From Candidatus Altimarinota bacterium (GTDB lineage: Bacteria > Patescibacteriota > Gracilibacteria > BD1-5 > UBA6164), in assembly GCA_020629795.1 (NCBI GenBank), contig JAHDCR010000006.1, forward strand, positions 1 through 49,676: a stretch of 49,676 nucleotides of DNA, in the 5' to 3' direction. Position numbers and translations under genes: made by a program. Of the stretch, positions 1 to 9,884 are shown one piece after another. Every line of letters starts with the position of its first letter. Positions within the stretch are counted from its first letter, which is position 1. The notes below the pieces were generated by a model. It saw nothing but the letters and a program-made list of their open reading frames with translations. It ran no database searches and had not been told where the DNA came from.

Positions 1-170
1 GCTTTGGGGATTCGAGCCTGAGTATTTTTCATGATATCTAAAACATCATCTCTATTCCTGATTCTGGGAATCCAGAGTATGTCATTATTTTTAGGAGTTT
101 CATGTTCTTTTAATTTGCTTAAAATACCTTTAATAAATAAGGTAGATAAATTAAATATAAAGAAAAGCAT
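1..170 (-). CDS. Hypothetical protein, partial (C-terminus beyond window)
   Basis: An open frame runs leftwards off the window edge from an ATG at 168-170. The visible 56 residues begin with a short hydrophobic stretch (LFFIFNLSTLFI) and turn basic and hydrophilic (KLKEHETPK, RIRNRDDVLDIM). I do not recognise the family. An in-frame TAG lies upstream, so this is the first possible ATG. Its start codon abuts the start codon of the plus-strand gene in the palindrome CATATG, leaving neither gene a leader before the other. A plus-strand frame is also open over these bases, so coding status rests mainly on composition. Confidence 0.35.
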   Translation of the reverse strand, partial: MLFFIFNLSTLFIKGILSKLKEHETPKNNDILWIPRIRNRDDVLDIMKNTQARIPK

Positions 171-704
171 ATGTTTTACGAATCATATTATCCGAAAAAA
201 GAACTAAAAAGCTTATCTAATGAATTGAAAGAATTTTCTGAAAGATTTTTATTACACTGAAATTGGCAATATAAATTAGAAAAAAACTGTTTTCTTTGAT
301 TTTTTATTATCAGAAAATTAATTGAATCTCAAACAAAAGTTAGTACAAATTTAAAAACAATTGAGATAAATATTAAATCTTATAAATTTATTGGTAAAAA
401 GAAGTTGTTTAGACCATATGGATATCCAGATGAATACGATTATGAAAGTCCTAAGGAAGAAAAAATATCTTTATATGATTTAACACATCAATTTATTCAT
501 TCACAAGTTTTTTTCTGAAACAAAGAAAAGAAATGACTAAAATCCATATTTGTTTGTTCTGACTTTCAAATGTATAAAAGTATTTATGAAATAAATATAG
601 TAGATGTTATTGATATTTTCATTAAATTTTCGGATGATTTTCCAACTAAACTTTCAGCTATAAAAGATATAAGAACTTGAAAAGTAAAATATAATTGTGA
701 GTAG
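171..704 (+). CDS. Hypothetical protein, 177 aa
   Basis: A complete frame from ATG 171 to TAG 702-704, with four in-frame UGA codons read as Gly. The protein is rich in Lys, Ile and Tyr, has no signal peptide and no clear membrane segment. Recognisable pieces are a Lys/Tyr-rich central part (KKKLFRPYGYPDEYDY) and a C-terminal part rich in Ile, Val and Asp. No family is recognised. A weak AAAGAAAAG stretch before the ATG could serve as the ribosome site. It ends 4 nt before the convergent mutY stop. Its low GC and lack of conserved motifs suggest accessory or fast-evolving DNA. Confidence 0.6.
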
Positions 705-708
705 TATC

Positions 709-1743
709 TTAAAATAAACTATTCTCTCCAAACTCCATTTCCTCAACATACCCCTCTTCAAAACCTCTGACTTTGAGTCACTCAAATTGCTTGAAACTAT
801 GACTTCATGATTGTATCTGGCAATAACACACCATGTAGGGAACTTCCTTTGAGTTATACGACTTCACCTCTGGAGGACGAACCGAAAGCTCGAGTCCGTA
901 TTTCTCGAGGAAATAAGATTGCACTAAACTCCTTGGATTTCAAGTATTCTTTCAAATGTAAAACGGTCTAAACTCTGTATTCTCACTAAAATACACCTTA
1001 TGATTTTCATGCAGCACGGCTATGACATGTGCCTGCTTATTGGGAAAGGTAGATTTCTTCTTTTCTTTTATTGGTTCTAGCTGACCTTGAGTCTGGTAAA
1101 ACTTAGATGAGGGAAGAGGATAGTTGTCCCAGTTTATTCATGAGATATTGTTAAGTGACACTGTTGCTCCATAATCCATGAGAGCATTGTTGATATCTCG
1201 GCCTGAGATTCAAGATTTTTGGAAGTCAGTTAGTATCTGCATTTTTTCATCAGCAGTAAGTTTCTGAAACTTGTTTCCATGGTAATAGCGAGAAAATATT
1301 TTTTCTAAATTGGTATCAAAAGAGAGAGTTGACTGATTATGCGCAAAGGCTTTGATTGCCTCAGCTGTATAGGGTCATACTCCTGCAAGTGTTCTCAGCT
1401 CCTGAGTTGACTGTGGAAATACTCAATCAAAATCACTAGCGACAATTTGTGCAGCTCTGAGCATATTTCTCGCGCGAGAATAATATCAGAGTCACTTATA
1501 GTAAGGAAAGAAATCCTCATAACTACATGCTGCGAGATCCTCAACAGTTGGAAAAGCCTCGAGAATATTTTTAAAATAGTCCTTTACTCGCTCTACTTGC
1601 GTTTGCTGGAGCATAGTTTCAGCAAGCCATACTCTGTATCCGAGAGTTTTCTCGTCAAAATCATAGTCTCTCCATGGAAGGGTATTTCTTCCGTGAGTTT
1701 TATACCAGTTATGAAGCTCAGAAAATGGAAATGGTTTTAGCAT
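709..1743 (-). CDS. mutY: A/G-specific adenine glycosylase MutY, lacking Fe-S cluster cysteines
   Basis: MutY removes adenine mispaired with 8-oxoguanine in base-excision repair. The 344-residue protein begins with PFPFSELHNWYKTHGRNTLP and carries WLAETMLQQTQV with catalytic Glu42, the helix-hairpin-helix loop LAGVGPYTAEAI (119-130) and catalytic Asp143 in SFDTNLEKIF. The usual four-cysteine 4Fe-4S motif after the ALMDYGA segment is absent: the following stretch (TVSLNNISGINWDNYPLP) has no Cys. The C-terminal ~110 residues resemble the NUDIX-like 8-oxoG recognition domain of MutY in position and length. Family identity is secure from the catalytic motifs; the cluster-free state is read directly from the sequence. 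Confidence 0.9.
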
Positions 1744-1875
1744 AAATTCTTACAATTGTAATACATTGGATTGCTACTATACTAAGGTTATTATTTTATT
1801 TTTCCAGTTCTTGTAGCCCCTTTCCTTTTTAATAAAGGGAAAGGATTCAGGATAGGGATATTACAAATTTATATT
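1744..1875. promoter_or_regulatory. Divergent intergenic region with hairpin
   Basis: This 132-nt gap separates mutY (minus) from the DUF2177 gene (plus), so promoters for both should lie here. It contains the short palindrome TTACAATTGTAA (about 1750-1761) and a stronger inverted repeat, CCTTTCCTTT with AAAGGGAAAGG (about 1822-1845, one-base bulge). Neither arm is followed by a T run in either direction, so the hairpin is not a typical terminator. Confidence 0.4.
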
Positions 1876-2304
1876 ATGGAATATTTAAAGTTAGCTCTCA
1901 CGTTTTGAGTAGGGTACTTAGTGATTCTGGTTTGAGATGCTATTTTCCTTGGCAGAGTAGTACATCAATATATCATTGATAGTTTTGGAGACTTAGTATC
2001 ATCTCAAAATGGAAGTATTGATATGAAACTCTGAGTTTGACTCGCTGCGTGGTTTGTTATTACGGCAATGGTATTTGTATTTGTCGTAAAATCTGGACTG
2101 GTTACAAGCTATCAGACTGCTTTAGGGTATGGTGCTCTTATGGGATTCCTGATGTACGCGATGTATGATCTCACAAATCTTACATTTCTCAAAAATTATC
2201 CAGTAGGATTTGTAGCTATAGATATTATGTGGGGAACATTTCTTTGCGCGATGATGACTGTAGCTATGTACGCGTTTAGTAACTGGATTAATACTGTTTT
2301 ATAA
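1876..2304 (+). CDS. DUF2177 family membrane protein
   Basis: A 142-residue protein with four predicted membrane helices. The segment YGALMGFLMYAMYDLTNLTF followed by VAIDIMWGTFL is the DUF2177 signature (YxLTN and DxxWG). The function of the family is not known. It starts at ATG 1876 and is followed 6 nt later by the DUF1295 gene; these two families often neighbour each other, which suggests a shared membrane or lipid role. Glycines at three positions in the first 60 residues are UGA codons. Confidence 0.85.
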
Positions 2305-2310
2305 AAAATT

Positions 2311-3090
2311 ATGTTAGAAAATTTACTGATTATTGGTGCAGTTTTAGATATATGCTTTATCTCATTATTTCTACTGTCACTAAAGTTGAAAGATAACTCA
2401 ATTGCAGATGTCTTTTGGGGGATGTGATTTGTAATTATTGCAATTCTTGCATATTTTTTAGGCTGAGTTACATATACTTCTCAAGTCGTAATGACGCTTT
2501 TAGTATCAGCATGGGGTTTAAGATTATTTGTAAATATACTGTCTAAAAAACTCCCTTATGATTGAAAAGAAGACGCAAGATATGCTAGGTGGAGAAAACA
2601 GTGGACGTATTTTAAAATCCGAAGCTTTTTCCAAGTCTATGTCCTGCAGTGACTCCTCATGTTTCTAGTTGCTACACCGATTTTGATACTAAACCTTTCA
2701 AGCTGATATGAAGAAAATATTTCGCTTACATTTTTAGGTTGAGCCATAGCTCTCTTTGGACTCCTGTACGAAGCGAGAGCAGATGCTGAGCTCGCTGGGT
2801 TTATTAAAAATAAAAAATCAGGAGATATATTGACCGGATGACTGAGATATTTTAGTAGATATCCTCAATACTTTGGTGAATCAGTGTTTTGGTTTGGAAT
2901 CGCTATGATAGCAGCTCAGGTGAGCATTTTATGATTTATTGGCTGGATCGTGATAACTATTTTAGTGAGATACGTTTCTGGAGTTCCACTCCTAGAGGAG
3001 AGATATGCTGGACAAAAAAACTATGAAAAGTATAGCGAGGCAACACCCATATTTTTTCCAGACTTTTCAAAAATACAATTTAAAAAATAA
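2311..3090 (+). CDS. DUF1295 (steroid 5-alpha-reductase-like) membrane protein
   Basis: A 259-residue multi-pass membrane protein. The signatures are DARYARWRKQW in the middle and LRYFSRYPQYFGES near the C-terminus, matching the DUF1295 / steroid 5-alpha reductase C-terminal superfamily, whose members reduce or methylate lipids and isoprenoids with NADPH or SAM. The exact reaction is not evident. It lies 6 nt after the DUF2177 gene and 9 nt before the esterase gene, so the three probably form one transcript ending at the hairpin near 3800. An envelope-lipid role is inferred. Confidence 0.85.
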
Positions 3091-3099
3091 AGAATTCTC

Positions 3100-3789
3100 A
3101 TGAAAAAAATACTATTTTCACTCGTAGCTCTTTTGCTTTTAGTTTCTTGCACCACAAATGTAAGTGATACTCAGGAGAGTGAAGAAATATCTAACCCTAC
3201 AACTATGCAAGAAATGAAAGATGATTTTCTGGGTACTCAAACTATACTCGCACTGTGAGATTCACTCACGGCTGGATACGGAGTAGAAATCTCAAAAAGC
3301 TATCCCAGTAAGCTTGAATCAAAACTACAGGAAAACGGATATGACTATAAAGTAATCAATGCTGGTGTAAGCTGAGATACTTCCAGAAATCTATTGGATA
3401 GAGCTGAGTCATACAAAAATCAAGAACCTGATATAGTGTTAATCGTAATTTGATGAAATGATGGTCTGAGAGCACAATCCACAGATACTCTCAAAACTAA
3501 TATTCAGGACATTATAGATATATATGAGTGAGATGCTGAAATTGTACTGTGAGGTATGGAAATATTACCAATCCACGGACTTTCCTACGCAAGAGGCTTT
3601 AAACAAGTGTATTTTGATATTGCTGATGAGAATCCCGATGTATATTTTTTAGAATCATTTCTCAAAGATGTTGGTTGAGTAGCGAGACTCAACCAAGCAG
3701 ACAGAATACATCCTACGAGTGAATGATACGATCTTATTGTAGAAAACCTCTATGAATTTTTAGAGGACGAAGATATAATTACAAAATAA
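3100..3789 (+). CDS. SGNH/GDSL hydrolase, TesA-like lipoprotein
   Basis: A 229-residue lipoprotein with a signal peptide ending in the lipobox LLLVSC (Cys near residue 17). All four SGNH blocks are present: LALGDSLTAGYG with the nucleophile Ser, NAGVSGDTS with Gly, GGND with Asn, and the C-terminal DRIHPTSEGY holding the Asp-His pair. This is the arrangement of TesA-type esterase/lysophospholipase/thioesterase enzymes. The lipobox places it outside the cytoplasmic membrane, where it would cleave acyl esters. Several block glycines are UGA-coded. It is last in the DUF2177-DUF1295 operon, consistent with lipid turnover or scavenging. Confidence 0.9.
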
Positions 3790-3815
3790 AAATCCCTGCT
3801 TGGGATTTTTATTTT
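3788..3815. terminator. Bidirectional terminator
   Basis: The stem AAAAATCCC / GGGATTTTT (9 bp, loop TGCTT) is flanked by A and T runs. It ends the esterase operon on the plus strand and lies just after the stop of the minus-strand secreted protein gene. Confidence 0.85.
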
Positions 3816-4704
3816 AGAAGCTCATTGCGTTAATAACTTTGAGTCATAGCTGCGCTATTGGCATGAGATTTTGATACATGAGTTGTCTAAGTATGAGAAA
3901 ATCTCACTCTATGACCTCTAGGAGAACATGTATCGGGTAGTTATTTTCATATTCGCTATAGGCTTGATATGCAATTGGGAATATTTTGTATGTATGTGAT
4001 ATTTCCTGCGCTATTTTATTTTTAGAAGCATTGATGTCATTTGATATTTTACTTGGGGTTACTTTTGTGAGTTGATTGAGAACCTGATTACTATAACTCC
4101 CATCTGTGATTTGAGTATCTGTAGGGTTTGAGCGACTGTAGTCGCTTCCTGTACCTTCGTAATATGCTTTTACATATTCTAAGTAGCTCGTGTAAATACA
4201 AAGTTGCTGTGTAGTCTCTCTGAGAATATTGAGTTTGTTTTGCTGTGATTTTTCGTCTGTGAGACTACATCAAACGCTTGAGCTACTGAGATCTAGTCTG
4301 GCAATCCTTTGATCTATTTGTCACTCAAGGGCATCTGATAACTGACCAGAGGATTCTCACTTTAGAAATTCTTTCATTTGATTGAGAGAATTTCTTTGAG
4401 ATTGTATCATAGCACATTTGTATATGTTTCCCATGTTTTCTCTGTAGGTTTTCATCGCTGCGTCTATTGCGGGAGAACCATTGTTTCAGTTTTGAAATTC
4501 TTGAGTTGCTTCCTCAGCTTTAATGTATTTTTCACTTGCATATACAGGCTTTTCAGATTTGTAGCTTTCACAAATATTTTGAACTCTACATTCATAGAGG
4601 GGATATCATTGCTGTCATCCACATACTCAGTCGGCTGAAAAAGCAGTATTTTGCATCAGCAAAACACCAGAGAATATAGCAATAAATAGAGAGACTTTTT
4701 TCAT
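3814..4704 (-). CDS. Secreted protein of unknown function, 296 aa
   Basis: Begins MKKVSLFIAIFSGVLLMQ with a signal peptide probably cleaved after AFSA. The mature protein is mostly helical, rich in Gln, Asn and Glu, with several Cys (in the first 35 mature residues and around residues 90-180) that could form disulfides outside the membrane. Segments such as YKCAMIQSQRNSLNQMKEFL look coiled-coil-like. No family is recognised. It converges with the esterase operon and shares its terminator. Its start is about 105 nt from the divergent peptidoglycan-binding gene, leaving room for two promoters. Confidence 0.75.
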
Positions 4705-4809
4705 ATTTTTAGTATATCAATAAGTATTTTCTCTGCAAGTTTTTGCCTCGATTTGACATAGAAATATAAATTTTTACTATGGATGTATTAGAAAAAATAA
4801 TATCAAAAA

Positions 4810-5496
4810 ATGAAACGAATTCCTCTATTTCTTGTACTTACTCTTATGGCTGCATGGTGATATACCTCTTGGTACTGGTATACGTGTAATATTAAATGAG
4901 CTTGCCAACAAGCTGTTGAGCAAGTTGCATCTCCTGACCTTACTCAAACTCAGACCGTAGATCAGGATATAAATCCGAGAGAGACCGAAACTCAGACGAG
5001 TACTTGAGAAGAAATTCAGAGCTTATCTCGAGGTGATGTACTAATTGGAAACTCAGTGATTCCACAAGCTCCTATTAGCAGTGAAGAAGAAGAAAATTTA
5101 GAGGACGAAGCCTTAGTTACTGAAAGTTCAAGTTGATCTATTTCTACAGAATCTAGCTCAGGAACTACTGTAAATGCTTCCCAGGAAGAATCTACTAATC
5201 AAGAAGATGAAGAAGTTATGGTCTGAGATTTATGTACTAATCCGCTAGTGGGACCTATATCAATAGCTTGAGGAAATAACACAAATGATGTAATAAAACT
5301 TGAAACATTTTTGATAGCTAACGCGTACTTATCTAGTAGTGATGGAGTCTATGGAAATGCTGACTTTGAAGCCGTAAAACAACTACAGTTAGATTATAAG
5401 GCTCAAATGCTAGATCCATGGGGAATAGACGCACCAACTGGGTATGTATGAAAAACTACGGTCGCAACGATAAACTCTATTTGATGTAAAAACTAA
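4810..5496 (+). CDS. Membrane-anchored protein with C-terminal peptidoglycan-binding domain
   Basis: A 228-residue protein with an N-terminal hydrophobic helix (PLFLVLTLMAAWGYTSWYW), a long Ser/Thr/Glu-rich linker (about residues 45-140) and a C-terminal domain with VIKLETFLIANAYL, GVYGNADFEAVKQLQ and TGYVGKTTVATINS. The last part is the PG_binding_1 repeat pattern, which binds cell-wall glycan in many secreted proteins and is often seen in CPR proteins. The start was set at ATG 4810, directly before the membrane helix. It is followed 3 nt later by the helix-hairpin-helix gene. Enzymatic function is not seen; a wall-tethering role is inferred. Confidence 0.8.
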
Positions 5497-5499
5497 ACT

Positions 5500-5943
5500 A
5501 TGTTTCAAATTTCAAACCCACAAATGCTGAGTTCAAGCTTTGAAATTCTTACTATGCTTCTATGAGCATTTCTCCTATGAGTTCTATTTTCTCATAGCAG
5601 GAAGACATGTGAAAAATGAGCTTGAAGTAACAAAGCAACTTCTGTTATAGCCTCAGAGTCTGCAACAAAATGAAATACTCAATCAGATGACTTACAACTG
5701 ATAGAGTGAATTTGACCGGCCCTAGAAAAAATATTACAAAAAAATGGAGTAAGTTCATACAAAGATATCATAAATTTAGATATTTCCGGTCTAGAGGACT
5801 TATTGACATCTCTAGGTGGGAGATATGCCTCTTATAATCCAACAACTTGGCCAGATCAAGCTGATCTAGCAAAACGAAAAAAATGGTCTGAACTCGAAGA
5901 ATATCAAGAAATAATGAAAAACTCCAAGAAAAAAAGCTCATAG
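5500..5943 (+). CDS. Helix-hairpin-helix domain protein with N-terminal membrane helix
   Basis: A 147-residue protein: an N-terminal hydrophobic helix (ILTMLLGAFLLGVLF), a short linker, then a C-terminal domain with LIEGIGPALEKILQKNG and later RYASYNPTTWPDQADLAKR. This matches a widespread single-HhH domain (pattern IxGIGPKIExLL followed by the tail DPxTWPEQAxLAxxGKW) seen alone or at the ends of other proteins; its role is uncertain, with DNA or protein binding proposed. Here it is predicted to be membrane-attached. It sits 3 nt after the peptidoglycan-binding gene and abuts the convergent ribKL stop with no gap. Confidence 0.8.
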
Positions 5944-5958
5944 TTATGAGCTTTTTTT
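5929..5958. terminator. Bidirectional terminator overlapping two stop codons
   Basis: The stem GCTCATA / TATGAGC with a GT loop is flanked by a 7-A and a 7-T run. The plus gene stop (TAG 5941-5943) and the minus gene stop (5944-5946) both lie inside the hairpin. Confidence 0.9.
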
Positions 5959-6693
5959 CTTTAATAGAGAGCTTTTAAATATTTCTGGTTTATGAGCATT
6001 TATACGTATGACTTTTGTCCCGAGTCATAGTCTCTGAATTTCATTTTCCAGTTTATCTACAAATGGCCCTCTTTGATCGTATCATAGACAAATAATTTCA
6101 GGCTGTATATTTTCTATCCACTTCATTGGATTTTCATTGCTTCCAGGAATTACTTCATCACTCAGGTGTAATTCTTTTAACATAGTTACACGTTGAGAGA
6201 GAGGGTAGTGTGTTGTGATTCATTTTATTTTTTTTATATTTTCATCACTTGCTACTATGGTACTCAGGTGTGTGCCGTACTTTTTCGCTTCAAACAAATA
6301 ATGCTTGTGTCCCTCATGAATGAGATCAAAACTTCCAAAGGTTAGCACTGGAAGAGATAGATTTTTACACGTTATTTTATCTTTTTCGATTTGCTTAACT
6401 AACTCATCTAATGAGTTAAATTTTCTATTATCTCGAATCTTTTTGAGAAGTATTATTTCTATATTTTTACCATAGATATCCATATCAAAATCAAAAATAT
6501 TTGCTTCAAATACTCATTTTTTGACCATATGACTTCCCATTCCTGAGTATATTTTTCACTCTATTACTATGTTTAATAAAAACACAGCATTCTCTATATC
6601 ATCCTGATTATATGCAATATTTGCAGTTGGAAAACCTAGCTGTCTTCATAGCTTTTCACCATGTATAACTTCACCACTTATTTTTTTAAACAT
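5944..6693 (-). CDS. Riboflavin kinase-cytidylyltransferase fusion (FAD synthesis), reversed domain order
   Basis: A 249-residue bifunctional protein that should convert riboflavin to FMN and FMN to FAD. Residues 1-105 are a flavokinase domain: GEVIHGEKLGRQLGFPTANI and VFEANIFDFDMDIYGK with the candidate catalytic Glu63, then KFNSLDELVKQIEKD. Residues 112-249 are a cytidylyltransferase domain: LTFGSFDLIHEGHKHYLF with HxGH at 126-129, then ICLGYDQ. In ordinary RibF the adenylyltransferase domain comes first and the kinase second; here the order is swapped, and the second domain looks more like RibL/TagD-type enzymes than RibF. It starts inside the end of the riboflavin synthase gene (8-nt overlap), suggesting translational coupling. 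Confidence 0.85.
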
Positions 6694-7261
6694 TATTTTT
6701 ACCTAATATATATTTTCCGAGCATATCGAATTCTAAATTTACTTTTTCTGCTAGTTGTAACTCTCATAGATTTGTCCAATCTTGCGTGAGAGGTATGAGT
6801 GATACTGAAATATATCAGGGCTTTGTATCAACTATGGTGAGACTCACTCAATTTATAGCAATAGATCATTTTGATATAGTGAGGTTTGAATAACTTGTAT
6901 GAAAACTTACTCAAATAATCAGAGATCAATCTGATAATTTTTCTAAAGTAACGATTTCTCATGTTGTGTCTATGTGTCAGCTAACAAAATGACCATCTAT
7001 TCTATCATTTGCTCTAAGACATCTTTCTATATTAAAATAATCTCATACTTTTTTATATCAAAAATTAGTTTTACTCAGTGATTCCTGCATCATAAAAAAA
7101 CTATAGTTTGCATCACTAATATTATCAACCGTCATACAGGCACCATCGTGAGCTATGGATTGTCATAAATTCAGCTCTCAGGGAAATTTATTTTCTATAA
7201 CAAATTTTCAATTATCTATTTCGAGTATTTTAGATTTTTTCTCAATGATTCCTGTAAACAT
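6686..7261 (-). CDS. ribE: Riboflavin synthase alpha chain
   Basis: Catalyses dismutation of two 6,7-dimethyl-8-ribityllumazines to riboflavin. The 191-residue protein begins with the hallmark MFTGIIE and contains the two-barrel repeat: GQSIAHDGACMTV, then SLSKTNFG, and in the second half RANDRIDGHFVSGHIDTTG, KGSIAINGVSLTIVD. It is slightly shorter than usual (about 200-215). Thirteen glycines are UGA-coded, so it is unreadable in the standard code. The downstream FAD-forming fusion overlaps it, making a compact flavin operon. No FMN-riboswitch-like leader is seen in the 105 nt before it. The earlier pathway genes (ribA, ribB, ribD, ribH) are not in this window. Confidence 0.92.
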
Positions 7262-7366
7262 ATTTTATAGTTATTTCTTTATCTATGGCAATACCTAATA
7301 TCTTGCTAGTTACGCGTATTATATTAGTATATGATTATAATTAAAATTAATCTTAAAAAATTATTT

Positions 7367-8416
7367 ATGAATTCAAAAACAAAACAATTTCTATGATTCA
7401 CTCTCGTAGAGCTTATCGTTGTTATTACGATAGTATGAATACTCTCTACAGTGTGATTTGTGTCTTATTCAGGATATCTTACAGGAGCGAGGGATAGTAA
7501 TAGAATATCGCAACTCACAAAACTTTCAGATTCACTCCAAGTGTATTCTGCATCAAAAACTCTCCCTCTTCCAGATGACAATATTCAGATAACGGCTTCA
7601 TGAGAATTGGTTTGATACCAAGGATTTATATGAGTAGATGTTTTAGAAACTATAGATTATACGAACGGATGAAAAGATCCTAAGGATGATGCATACTATA
7701 CCTACTACCTCACAAAAGATAGAAACTCACTTCAACTCATGGCTATGATGGAAGAGTCATGATCTATAGCCATGGATCTTACTCAGCAAGTAAATGCTGC
7801 AAATTATGAAGATAGATTCCCAAAGGTATATGGACGAAAATTATGAGTTTTAACCTATAATGATACTGCTGATTTAAGTTTAATAAATACCCCAGCTCAA
7901 GAAATAACAGCAAATGCTGCTGGTCTAGATGTAGTGAGTACACCAGTAGTTTACACTGCACATATATCTGACTCATGAGGGGATAAAATCACGGGTACTT
8001 GATGAGTACTTACCGCGTCAATTCCTAACGGAAGCTGCAGAAGAATAAAACAAACTTGAGGAGCATGAGATAACGGAAAATATACTATTTTACTAGCTGG
8101 AAATGAACTAGAGGTATACTGTGATATGGATACATCATGAGGTGGATGGACTCTTTTAAAAAAATGAGTGAGCTGATCTGCTGCTTATAACGATAATTTA
8201 AATGATCCAAGTGTGGCATATGCACTGAGTTATCCGAGATATGATGACTTGTATCCTAGTGAATATATGCAAGCAACATTTAATGGAGATTTCGATATTG
8301 TAGAATTTGTAGAATATGATGAATATACTGACAATATTAATTTTGATTGATTTACTTCTGCAAATATTGTTTGAAGTAATGCGATATGAGATAATGGAAT
8401 GTTGTTTTCGAAATAA
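7367..8416 (+). CDS. Type IV pilin-like protein with fibrinogen-like C-terminal segment
   Basis: A 349-residue protein. Residues near the start form a class III prepilin signal: FLGFTLVELIVVITIVGILS, with cleavage expected between Gly and Phe and the conserved Glu5. The middle (about 40-220) is a globular pilin-type region. The C-terminal part has GSCRRIKQTGGAGDNGKY and VYCDMDTSGGGWTLLKKG, the start of a fibrinogen-related domain (pattern CDMxTxGGGWTLL), followed by about 70 residues rather than the full ~200, so the domain is short or divergent. It converges on the pilus ATPase gene. An exported filament-tip or surface-adhesion role is inferred. Confidence 0.85.
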
Positions 8417-8418
8417 CA

Positions 8419-8450
8419 ATATAAAAAGAGCTATTTAGCTCTTTTTATAT
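8419..8450. terminator. Bidirectional terminator
   Basis: The near-perfect stem ATAAAAAGAGCTA / TAGCTCTTTTTAT lies between the convergent pilin-like and pilus ATPase genes; the ATPase stop codon (8445-8447) lies in its 3' arm. Confidence 0.9.
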
Positions 8451-9752
8451 TACTCTGAGTATTTCCTCTATGGTTGTAAATCATTTAATTGCTTTGAGTA
8501 TACCGTCCTCTTTCATAGTAATGAGATCTCAATTTCTAGCTTCTGCAATAACTTCTTCAACGCTTCATCAACTTCTTATGAGATCTTTTATGTTTTCGTT
8601 GAGTGTTATGATTTCGTAGACTCACATCCTCCCCTTAAAGCCTGAATGATTACACTTAGAACATCATTCTCATTTATAGAGTTTTAGGTTATCACTACTG
8701 AGTCATTTCATTCAAATTTCTGACATCATAGCTTCGATGATACTTATTTCTTGAGGAGATTTCTCTTTTTCGACTTTACAATCGGGACATATTTTTCGAA
8801 CTAGTCTCTGGGCAATAATAGTATCTAGTGCAGAAGCGAGGATATATGGTTTAAGTCCCATGTTGATAATACGATCTAGCGTATCTGCAGCAGATTTAGT
8901 ATGGAGTGTAGATAATACTAAATGTCATGTAAGAGATGCTGAAGTTGCTGTGTTTAAGGTGTTATAGTCACGTATTTCTCAGACCATAATTATATCAGGA
9001 TCTTGTCTGAGGCACGCTTTAAGACCAGACTCAAAAGTAACTCAGTTTTTATCATCAATTTCTGATTGTACGATTCATTCGAGTTCATATTCGATTGGGT
9101 CCTCAAGTGTAATTATTTTCTTTTCTCTTGAGTTGAGTTTATTGAGAATCGTATAGAGAGTAGTTGTTTTACCAGATCCAGTTGGACCGGTTACAAGTAT
9201 CATCCCAGCTTTTTGAGAAATAGCTCTCTCAAGCATACGTTTTGATGTCCAGAAAAAACCTAAATCTTCGAAATCAATAACAGCTTTCGCAGAGTCCAAA
9301 ATACGACATACAATATTTTCTCCATAGTGAATAGGAAGAGTTGAAACTCTGACATCTATTTTTTTTGTTTCATCTATTTTAAGGGAATACTTTCCATCCT
9401 GAGGGATATTTGAGATATTGAGTTTGAGACTCGCAGCATATTTGAGACGCTCTACTATTTTTTTGTATTGTGCGTGCGTGAGTCTAAAAATATCTACAAG
9501 TACTCCATCAATCCTAAACCTTACAACTACGTATGTTTCAAAGCATTCATAGTGCACATCACTACTGCCAACAACTAGAGCTCAAATGGATACATCTCTG
9601 AGCGCGTCATCTGTTGCTTGACGAGAAAGAGCTCATGTTACTTGATCTTCAATTTTTTTAAACTTCGAAGACTGGTACTCATGCTTTTCTTCGTTTTCTA
9701 GAACTTTTTTCTTAAGTTCTTCTGTTGATGTGTCAGTTTTTTTTGTTGGCAT
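8445..9752 (-). CDS. pilB: Type IV pilus assembly ATPase PilB/GspE, short form
   Basis: A 435-residue secretion ATPase that would power pilus extension at the inner face of the membrane. Motifs in order: GSSDVHYE (Asp-box region), Walker [36 protein letters not shown] (Walker B), the His box [12 protein letters not shown], and two zinc-type Cys pairs (CPDC and CSKC). PilB proteins are usually about 560 residues; the N-terminal T2SSE_N domain is missing, replaced by a ~50-residue charged lead. A TAA directly upstream fixes the start at ATG 9750-9752. The Cys pairs favour PilB over PilT. Confidence 0.88.
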
Positions 9753-9787
9753 TTAGGAGGACACTAATAAATATACATTAAAAATAC

Positions 9788-9829
9788 CATATTTTTAGCT
9801 ATAGGGCAAAATTAAAGCTAAAATATTGG
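9788..9829. repeat. Inverted repeat between divergent genes
   Basis: ATTTTTAGCT and AGCTAAAAT form an interrupted hairpin in the gap between the divergent pilB and MFS genes. There is no T run after it in either direction, so an operator or a leader structure is as likely as a terminator. Confidence 0.35.
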
Positions 9830-9884
9830 ATATTTATTCTATGATTATGTTACAATACAAGAGATATATATTTTTACTTTGCAT

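Noticed and set aside
1447-1740. Plus-strand open frame across mutY
   Set aside because: It is antisense to conserved MutY residues and shows no family features; similar antisense frames over aclA, aclB, radA, htrA and rnr were dropped for the same reason.
7262-7366. FMN riboswitch before riboflavin synthase
   Set aside because: The gap is only 105 nt, strongly AT-rich, and lacks the conserved multi-helix core; no paired elements of that class were found.
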